Origin: JAUWQU01 sp964605095
GTDB lineage: Bacteria; Planctomycetota; Phycisphaerae; SM23-33
Reading direction: 5' to 3'
Assembly: GCA_964605095.1 (NCBI GenBank)
Contig: CAZSBS010000167.1
Location: forward strand, 1 to 10,724
DNA length: 10,724 nucleotides
Shown here: positions 5,852-10,724 of the stretch, piece after piece
Layout: each line of letters begins with the position of its first letter
How positions within the stretch are numbered: the first letter of the stretch is position 1
The notes under the pieces: model-generated
The model's input: the letters and a program-made list of their open reading frames with translations, nothing else
Databases searched by the model: none
What the model was told of the DNA's origin: nothing
Translations under genes and position numbers: made by a program

Positions 5852-6913
5852 ATGATCGAAGTGAACCGAAACGGCGAAGTGTGGGTTTTCGCGGAGCAGG
5901 AAGAGGGCAAGCTGTCGGAAGTGCCGCTCGAGCTGCTTGGCAAGGCCCGCGAACTGGCCTCCGCGCTCTCGGTGAGCGTCTCGGTCGTGCTTGTGGGCGA
6001 TAAAGTCGCGGCCCTGGCGGGCGAGCTTATCAGCCACGGCGCCGACCGGGTGTACCTCGTCGAGGACCCGCGGCTGGGCCATTACCAGGCCTCCGGCTAC
6101 AGCAAGGTGCTCTGCGACCTTATCGCCGAGCGCAAGCCGCAGGTGGTGCTTTTCGGCGCCACCGCCATCGGGCGGGACCTTGCCCCCACGGTCGCCAGCG
6201 CCGCCAAGTGCGGCCTGACCGCCGACTGCACGGACCTCCAGATCGGCGACCACACCCCCCCGGGCACCCAGGTGACGCACAAGAACCTTCTGCTCCAGAT
6301 TCGCCCGGCCTTCGGTGGCAACATCATCGCGACGATCGTGAACTTCGACCGCTGGCCGCAAATGGCGACGGTTCGCGAGGGCGTGATGGCGATGATCGAG
6401 CCTGACGCCGGTCGCACCGGCGAGGTTGTCAAGGTCCAGGCCGCCCTTGATGGCGTGAAACTGCCCCTGACGCTGGTGGAGATGAAGCGTCGGCCCAAAA
6501 AGGTGAACCTCAAGGCGGCCAGGATCATCGTCGCCGGCGGCGCGGGTGTCGGCAGCAAGGAGAACTTCCGGCACGTATGGGACCTGGCCAACTGCCTTGG
6601 CGGTGCCGTTGGCGGCTCGCGAGCGGCGATTGACCTGGGCTACGTGGACCACGACCACCAGATCGGCCAGACCGGCACGACGGTGCGCCCCGCCCTGTAC
6701 ATAGCATGCGGCATCAGCGGGGCCGTCCAGCACCGCGCGGGCATGGAAGGCTCAGCCAAGATCCTCGCGATCAACTCCGACCCCGACGCCCCGATCTTCT
6801 CGGTGGCCCATTACGGCATCGTCGGCGACCTCAACGAGGTCATCCCCCGGCTGATCAAGGCGATCCGCCGAGGAGCCAGCGTCGAAGAGGCGGCGAAACA
6901 GAGCGCGGGCTGA
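5852..6913 (+). CDS. etfA: Electron transfer flavoprotein alpha subunit
   Basis: EtfA binds the FAD of the ETF heterodimer. The 353-residue protein has the N-terminal alpha/beta domain (V-W-V-F-A-E at 11-16, then L-F-G-A-T-A-x-G-R-D-L-A-P). The C-terminal FAD domain shows G-G-S-R-A-A-I-D at 254-261, H-Q-I-G-Q-T-G-T-T-V-R-P at 269-280 and I-A-C-G-I-S-G-A-V-Q-H at 284-294, followed by I-N-S-D-P-D-A-P-I-F. These are textbook EtfA motifs. The start at 5852 has a weak GGAA 6 nt upstream. It follows etfB by 106 nt, an unusually long gap for genes whose products are needed one to one. The last residues (Q-S-A-G) and the stop codon lie within a palindrome that continues past the gene. Confidence 0.97.
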   Translation: MIEVNRNGEVWVFAEQEEGKLSEVPLELLGKARELASALSVSVSVVLVGDKVAALAGELISHGADRVYLVEDPRLGHYQASGYSKVLCDLIAERKPQVVLFGATAIGRDLAPTVASAAKCGLTADCTDLQIGDHTPPGTQVTHKNLLLQIRPAFGGNIIATIVNFDRWPQMATVREGVMAMIEPDAGRTGEVVKVQAALDGVKLPLTLVEMKRRPKKVNLKAARIIVAGGAGVGSKENFRHVWDLANCLGGAVGGSRAAIDLGYVDHDHQIGQTGTTVRPALYIACGISGAVQHRAGMEGSAKILAINSDPDAPIFSVAHYGIVGDLNEVIPRLIKAIRRGASVEEAAKQSAG

Positions 6914-6926
6914 AGCCCACGCTCTG
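6899..6926 (-). terminator. Bidirectional hairpin spanning the etfA stop
   Basis: CAGAGCG (6899-6905) pairs with CGCTCTG (6920-6926) and GGGC (6907-6910) with GCCC (6915-6918) around a TGAA loop that contains the etfA stop codon. In plus-strand RNA there is one C-A mismatch. In minus-strand RNA this position is a U-G wobble, giving a continuous 12-bp stem followed by UUUC. It is therefore a better terminator for the nucleotidyltransferase genes arriving from the right, whose stop is about 60 nt away. The T-tract is short. Confidence 0.45.
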
Positions 6927-6950
6927 ATTGCGGATTGCGGATTGCGGATT
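6926..6950 (+). repeat. Heptamer tandem repeat GATTGCG
   Basis: GATTGCG is repeated three times head to tail (6926-6946) and followed by a partial copy GATT. It begins on the last base of the etfA hairpin and lies in the 72-nt gap between the convergent etfA and nucleotidyltransferase genes. Confidence 0.8.
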
Positions 6951-6985
6951 TCCGGAATCGGAGCTCCAGGAAGTCAGAGGAAGAT

Positions 6986-7438
6986 TCATTGCTGATTCGA
7001 GTTGCGGCTCTTGAGCGACAGCAGATACTTCAGGTCGTCCTGATCCTTGGGCCGGTTGGCGGCCTGCTTCATCTGGATCAGGTCGTCCAGTGACGCGAAC
7101 GATGCCGGCGTCGCGCCATATAGGTTGGATACTCTGTTCCGCCAGACCTGATCGAACGCGATGCCGGTGACGAAAGGATGTATGTCAGCGTCGACAAGAT
7201 ACTGACGAATAAGGACTTTGAAGGATAAGAGATCATCAGCCGTCAAGTCGGTTACGTCGTAGCCGAATTCGCGGAGTGCATCGAGAACCCGTTTGGCATT
7301 GGCCGGATCGGATCGAATGAAGATATCGATATCGAGAGTTGACCTCGAATAACCGTAAACGGGAAACGCCCTGGCGCCGATGACGACGTATTCAACGCAG
7401 TGGGCGTTTAATGATTTCAAAAGGCTTTCGATGTCCAT
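6986..7438 (-). CDS. MNT-type nucleotidyltransferase of a toxin-antitoxin-like pair
   Basis: This 150-residue protein has a minimal nucleotidyltransferase fold. Y-V-V-I-G-A-R-A-F at 17-25 stands where the family has the G-G or G-S nucleotide-binding turn (here G21-A22). S-T-L-D-I-D-I-F-I at 33-41 supplies the two metal-binding aspartates D36 and D38. D85 in V-D-A-D-I-H-P-F is a plausible third carboxylate. The C-terminal D-L-I-Q-M-K-Q-A-A-N-R-P-K-D-Q-D-D-L segment is typical of nucleotidyltransferases found in HEPN/MNT and AbiEii-like modules. The ATG at 7438 lies inside the upstream small gene in another frame (47-nt overlap) and has no ribosome-binding site. No later start would keep the whole first helix. 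Whether it acts as a toxin, an antitoxin or a tRNA/protein modifier cannot be told. Confidence 0.8.
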   Translation of the reverse strand: MDIESLLKSLNAHCVEYVVIGARAFPVYGYSRSTLDIDIFIRSDPANAKRVLDALREFGYDVTDLTADDLLSFKVLIRQYLVDADIHPFVTGIAFDQVWRNRVSNLYGATPASFASLDDLIQMKQAANRPKDQDDLKYLLSLKSRNSNQQ

Positions 7439-7577
7439 TGCGGATAAGCATCTGCATTATTTCGCGGCTGCTGCGATTCATCATCTCGAACCGCTCGCGC
7501 GTGGTGAGAGAAAGAAGGTAATCGAGTTCGAACTCGCGTTCACGCTCGGGATCGTCGTTGGGCAGCTTCAGAATCAT
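7392..7577 (-). CDS. Small partner protein of the nucleotidyltransferase
   Basis: This 61-residue protein is basic at its C-terminus and mostly helical. It reads M-I-L-K-L-P-N-D-D-P-E, then E-L-D-Y-L-L-S-L-T-T-R-E-R-F-E-M-M, and ends N-G-H-R-K-P-F-E-I-I-K-R. I recall similar short proteins encoded directly before nucleotidyltransferases of this type; their function is not established. An antitoxin or regulatory partner role is inferred from position. The start at 7577 is chosen because it matches the expected N-terminus and because the promoter at 7585-7613 overlaps any longer reading. No ribosome-binding site is possible in front of it if transcription starts where predicted. Confidence 0.7.
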   Translation of the reverse strand: MILKLPNDDPEREREFELDYLLSLTTRERFEMMNRSSREIMQMLIRNGHRKPFEIIKRPLR

Positions 7578-7584
7578 AGCTGAT

Positions 7585-7613
7585 ATTATACCGCAAGCGG
7601 CCAAGAGAGGCAA
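7585..7613 (-). promoter_or_regulatory. Strong promoter giving a leaderless mRNA
   Basis: On the minus strand TTGCCT (7613-7608; 4 of 6 consensus) and a perfect TATAAT (7590-7585) are separated by exactly 17 nt. Only seven bases lie between the -10 box and the ATG at 7577, so transcription should start at or within a base or two of the start codon. Confidence 0.65.
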
Positions 7614-7660
7614 AAACATTAGGCCGGCGCTGAACTTACATTCAGGAAGGTTTTACCAAG

Positions 7661-9412
7661 ATGGCGAACTTTTATACTGACAACGAAGACATCCGTTTTC
7701 TGTTCCATCACATGGACATGGCTCGCCTGGCGGGCATCATGGAGGATGGCTTCCGCTTCCACGGCGAGTTCGACTTCGCCCCCGAGAACGTCGCCGACGC
7801 GGTTGACAACTACGAGCGGATCATGAAGGTCATCGGCCAGATCGCCGGCGAAACGATCGCCCCGACGGCTGAGGAGACCGACCAGGTCGGCAACACGCTC
7901 AACGCCGACGGGTCGGTGACGTACGCACCGGGCATCCGCGAGGCCCTGCGCCGCCTCGGCCAGGCCGACATGATGGGCTTCACGCTGCCGTACCGCTTCG
8001 GCGGGATCAACTGCCCGAACCTGCTGTACACGATGAGCAACGAGATCATCAGCCGCTCCGACGCGGCCCTGATGAACATCTACGGTCTGCAGGGCATAGC
8101 CGAGACCATCAACGCCTTTGCCAGCGAGGAAATCAAGCAGGAGTACCTTCACCGCATGTCCAGCGGCGAGTGGACCGGCGCGATGGTGCTTACCGAGCCC
8201 GACGCCGGCAGCGACCTTCAGGCCGTAAGGTGCAGGGCGTACCAGGACGATAAGGGCGACTGGTTCGTCCACGGCGTAAAGCGGTTCATCACCAACGGCT
8301 GTGGCGAGGTCCTGCTGGTCCTGGCGCGGACCGAGCCGGAGATAACCGATGGCCGCGGGCTTAGCCTGCTGGTCGTCGACCGCGGAGCCAAGGTCAAGGT
8401 CCGCCGCTTGGAAAACAAGCTCGGCATCCACGGCAGCCCGACGTGCGAACTGTTCTTCGACCACGCCCCGGCCAAGCTTATCGGCGATCGCCAGCGCGGG
8501 CTCATCACGTACGTAATGAGCCTGATGAACGGCGCGCGGGTCGGCATCGCCGCCCAGTCGATAGGCATTGGCGAGGCCGCGTACCGCGTGGCGCGCGACT
8601 ACGCCCACAGCCGCAAGCAGTTCGAGACAGCCATCGAGAACTTCCCAGCCGTGCGCGAGTTGCTGGTGAAAATGAGCGTGGACATCCAGGCCGCGCGGGC
8701 GCTGACGTACTGGGCCAGCTTCTGCGTGGACATCGAGATGGGCGCCCTGAAGAGGGTCGAGTTCACCGAGGTGCCCGCCGACGAGGCCAAGGTGCTCAAG
8801 AAGCTCGCCCGCAGCTACAAGCGGGTCAACGGCCTGCTCACACCGATGAGCAAATACTACGCCTCCGAGATGTCGATGCGGGTCGCTAACGACGCGATCT
8901 CCGTCCTTGGCGGCAGCGGGTACATGAAGGACTACGCATCCGAGCGGCACCTGCGCGACAGCCGGATCACGACTATCTACGAGGGCACGAGCCAGCTCCA
9001 GATTATCGCGGCCGTACGCGGCGTCTCGAGCGGCTCGGTCGAGACCGTGGTGACGGGAATACTCGATGCTCGCACCGAGTGGCCCGCGGAGCTCCAGCCG
9101 CTGATCGAGCAGATTCGCGCCGGCCTGGCCGATCTTGCCGAGGCCGTCGCGTTCGTCAAGGCCCAGGGCGGCACGGAGTACATGGACCTCTACGGGCGAA
9201 AGCTCGTGGACATGGGCATCACGCTGATCGTCGGGACGCTGTTCTGCGACGCCGCCACCGCCAGCACCAAGAAACTCGCCGTCGCCCGCCGCTGGCTGGC
9301 GGACAAAATGCCCGCGCTGCGGATGAACAAGGAAATGATCCTTTCCGGCGACCGGAGCATCATCAGCGAGTTCGACATCCTCGCCGGCCCCGTGCCGGTG
9401 TTCTTATCATGA
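7661..9412 (+). CDS. Acyl-CoA dehydrogenase, long form with extra N- and C-terminal regions
   Basis: This FAD enzyme oxidises an acyl-CoA to the enoyl-CoA and passes electrons to ETF. The 583 residues are far more than the roughly 380 of classical short- and medium-chain enzymes. An N-terminal helical extension (M-A-N-F-Y-T-D-N-E-D-I-R-F) precedes the core and about 130 residues follow it, as in the group with the acetyl-CoA-dehydrogenase-like C-terminal domain. Core motifs are M-V-L-T-E-P-D-A-G-S-D (flavin/substrate region), R-x-x-x-N-K-L-G-I-H-G-S-P-T, G-G-S-G-Y-M-K-D-Y-A-S-E-R and T-I-Y-E-G-T-S-Q-L-Q, in which E441 is the likely catalytic base. The substrate cannot be read from sequence. 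AGGAAGG lies 10 nt before the ATG. I see no clear plus-strand promoter. The gene lies 4 nt ahead of nadA. Confidence 0.95.
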   Translation: MANFYTDNEDIRFLFHHMDMARLAGIMEDGFRFHGEFDFAPENVADAVDNYERIMKVIGQIAGETIAPTAEETDQVGNTLNADGSVTYAPGIREALRRLGQADMMGFTLPYRFGGINCPNLLYTMSNEIISRSDAALMNIYGLQGIAETINAFASEEIKQEYLHRMSSGEWTGAMVLTEPDAGSDLQAVRCRAYQDDKGDWFVHGVKRFITNGCGEVLLVLARTEPEITDGRGLSLLVVDRGAKVKVRRLENKLGIHGSPTCELFFDHAPAKLIGDRQRGLITYVMSLMNGARVGIAAQSIGIGEAAYRVARDYAHSRKQFETAIENFPAVRELLVKMSVDIQAARALTYWASFCVDIEMGALKRVEFTEVPADEAKVLKKLARSYKRVNGLLTPMSKYYASEMSMRVANDAISVLGGSGYMKDYASERHLRDSRITTIYEGTSQLQIIAAVRGVSSGSVETVVTGILDARTEWPAELQPLIEQIRAGLADLAEAVAFVKAQGGTEYMDLYGRKLVDMGITLIVGTLFCDAATASTKKLAVARRWLADKMPALRMNKEMILSGDRSIISEFDILAGPVPVFLS

Positions 9413-9416
9413 GATA

Positions 9417-10583
9417 ATGACAACGCAACGCAAAGTGCCACAATATCAGCCGCCGCTGCCGGAGACGTACCTACGCGCCGGATCGGACGAGCTGCGCCGC
9501 CGGGCAATGGAGCGAAAGGCCCAACTCGGAGCGGACCTCTGCATCCTCGGCCACCACTACCAGAACGACGAGGTAATCGCCCTGGCTGACTTCACCGGCG
9601 ACAGCCTGAGGCTCTCCCAGCTTGCCGCCCAGCAGCACAAGGCAAGGTACATCGTCTTCTGCGGCGTGCATTTCATGGCTGAGTCGGCCGACGTGCTCTC
9701 ATCGGCCGAGCAGGTCGTTATATTGCCGAACATGCGGGCCGGGTGCAACATGGCTGACATGGCCGACGCGGACGGCGTGGCCGCGGCGCTGGATGAGCTT
9801 TCCGCCATGAGCGGCGGAGCGCGGATCGTGCCGATCACGTACGTGAACTCCTCAGCCGCAATCAAGGCCCTCACCGGGCAGGCGGGCGGGGCGTGCTGCA
9901 CGTCGAGCAATGTCCGCAACGTCTTCGAGTGGGCACTGGCATCGAGTGAAGCCGGCGGCGCCGGGGCGAAAAAGATCCTCTGCGTGCCGGACCAGCACCT
10001 TGGACGGAACACCGCCGCCGCGATGGGCTACGGCGACGATGCGTGCGTCGTCTACGACCCCGCCCTGCCGAACGGTGGAATCTCGCCCGCCGACGCCGCC
10101 CGCGCGACGTTCTTCCTCTGGAAGGGATTCTGCTACGTCCACCAGCGGTTCACGCCCGGGCACGTCGGGGCTGTGCGGCAGCGGCACCCGGGCATCCGCG
10201 TGATCGTCCACCCCGAGTGCCCCCGCGAGGTGGTCCGCCTAGCCGACGCGGCCGGGAGCACCGAGCAGATAATCCGCGCCGTCGATGCGGCCCCCGACGG
10301 CTCGAAGTGGGCGATTGGCACCGAGAGCAACCTCGTCAACCGCCTGGCCAAACGCCACCCGGGCCAGTTCATCCGCGTGCTTTCCGACGCCCCGGCCCTA
10401 TGCCAGACCATGCACTTTATCGACCTGCCCCACCTGCTGTGGGTGCTGGACAACCTCGCCGAAGGCCGGGTTGTCAACCAGGTAACCGTCGAGCCGGAAG
10501 AGGCCGACGGTGCCAAGCTGGCCCTGGACCGCATGATCGCGATCAAGGCCGTGAGCGAGGTTACGAAACAGGTGCCGGATTAG
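9417..10583 (+). CDS. nadA: Quinolinate synthase
   Basis: NadA condenses iminoaspartate with dihydroxyacetone phosphate to quinolinate, the second step of bacterial NAD synthesis from aspartate, in the cytoplasm. The 388-residue protein shows L-G-H-H-Y-Q-N-D-E-V-I and G-D-S-L-R-L-S near the N-terminus. Later come N-S-S-A-A-I-K-A, C-T-S-S-N, V-P-D-Q-H-L-G-R-N and V-H-P-E-C-P. The three cysteines that should hold the 4Fe-4S cluster are C110 (A-G-C-N-M-A-D), C239 (W-K-G-F-C-Y-V-H) and C329 (A-L-C-Q-T-M). Their spacing matches the long Bacillus-type form rather than the shorter E. coli form. The start lies 4 nt after the dehydrogenase stop and has only a weak TGAG in front, so translational coupling is likely. 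NadB and NadC are not in the window. Confidence 0.96.
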   Translation: MTTQRKVPQYQPPLPETYLRAGSDELRRRAMERKAQLGADLCILGHHYQNDEVIALADFTGDSLRLSQLAAQQHKARYIVFCGVHFMAESADVLSSAEQVVILPNMRAGCNMADMADADGVAAALDELSAMSGGARIVPITYVNSSAAIKALTGQAGGACCTSSNVRNVFEWALASSEAGGAGAKKILCVPDQHLGRNTAAAMGYGDDACVVYDPALPNGGISPADAARATFFLWKGFCYVHQRFTPGHVGAVRQRHPGIRVIVHPECPREVVRLADAAGSTEQIIRAVDAAPDGSKWAIGTESNLVNRLAKRHPGQFIRVLSDAPALCQTMHFIDLPHLLWVLDNLAEGRVVNQVTVEPEEADGAKLALDRMIAIKAVSEVTKQVPD

Positions 10584-10629
10584 GGCAAGGATGACAGCGC
10601 GTTGGCGATGACGAGATGAAGGGGAGTCT

Positions 10630-10724
10630 CCATTGGACGGATGCTACGAAGACGCGACAGCCTTTGGAGTGCGGCGACATTAGTCGCCGCTTTCGATAGC
10701 GCCTGTGCGCTCTGTTACAGGCGT
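10630..10724 (+). repeat. Possible dispersed palindromic element at the right edge
   Basis: The stretch contains two hairpins in a row. The second pairs CGCCTGT (10700-10706) with ACAGGCG (10717-10723) and touches the edge. A short spurious frame through it would encode R-Q-P-L-E-C-G-D, a string I recall from mis-annotated small proteins in PVC-type genomes, which suggests a multi-copy element. That recollection is not verified. Nothing else coding is visible after nadA. Confidence 0.4.
10671..10694 (+). terminator. Hairpin downstream of nadA, possible terminator
   Basis: GCGGCGAC (10671-10678) pairs perfectly with GTCGCCGC (10683-10690) around an ATTA loop and is followed by TTTC. It lies 88 nt after the nadA stop. 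The T-tract is short, so termination may be partial. It may equally be part of a repeated palindromic element. Confidence 0.45.

Noticed and set aside
7558..7589. Plus-strand promoter for the acyl-CoA dehydrogenase (TTGGGC and TATTAT)
   Set aside because: The spacer would be 20 nt and the -35 match is poor; the same bases make a much better minus-strand promoter.
7619..8950. 443-codon open frame on the minus strand opposite the acyl-CoA dehydrogenase
   Set aside because: Its sequence is His/Val/Asp-rich with no motifs, while the opposite strand is an unmistakable acyl-CoA dehydrogenase.

Overview
This GC-rich window carries nine protein genes on both strands. The protein families suggest a Gram-negative (diderm) bacterium. 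A five-POTRA BamA implies an outer membrane. An EtfB/EtfA pair, a long acyl-CoA dehydrogenase and a long-form NadA are a mix I associate with Planctomycetota/PVC or deltaproteobacterial-type genomes. GC-rich dispersed palindromes and short tandem repeats between the genes point the same way. The lineage is an inference; there is no rRNA or marker gene that settles it.

Layout. (1) Positions 1-1657, minus strand: the N-terminal 552 codons of bamA (signal peptide, five POTRA domains, start of the barrel), running off the left edge, with a good promoter about 200 nt upstream. (2) 2032-3613, minus strand: a tightly coupled three-gene cassette made of a TIGR04255-family protein, a small protein with a HicB-like C-terminal half, and a HicA-like toxin. 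The genes overlap by 4 nt and 1 nt, and a sigma70-type promoter lies in front. (3) 3738-4481, minus strand: a class I SAM-dependent methyltransferase. (4) 4482-4836: a divergent intergenic region with a promoter, a perfect 12-bp palindrome and a very strong hairpin ahead of etfB. (5) 4837-6913, plus strand: etfB and etfA, separated by a hairpin, a T-tract and a G-free CTA repeat. (6) 6986-7577, minus strand: a two-gene nucleotidyltransferase module whose genes overlap by 47 nt and whose promoter predicts a leaderless mRNA. (7) 7661-10583, plus strand: acyl-CoA dehydrogenase and nadA, 4 nt apart, then two hairpins at the right edge.

How the genes fit together. EtfB/EtfA and the acyl-CoA dehydrogenase form a plausible electron-transfer unit: the dehydrogenase oxidises an acyl-CoA and exchanges electrons with the FAD-carrying ETF heterodimer. 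NadA makes quinolinate for NAD synthesis and appears to be co-transcribed with the dehydrogenase. The nucleotidyltransferase pair sits on the opposite strand in the middle of this unit and looks like an insertion. The TIGR04255/HicB-like/HicA-like cassette is a second toxin-antitoxin-like island and is the best candidate here for an undescribed system. Both islands look less GC-rich than the metabolic genes around them, judged by eye.
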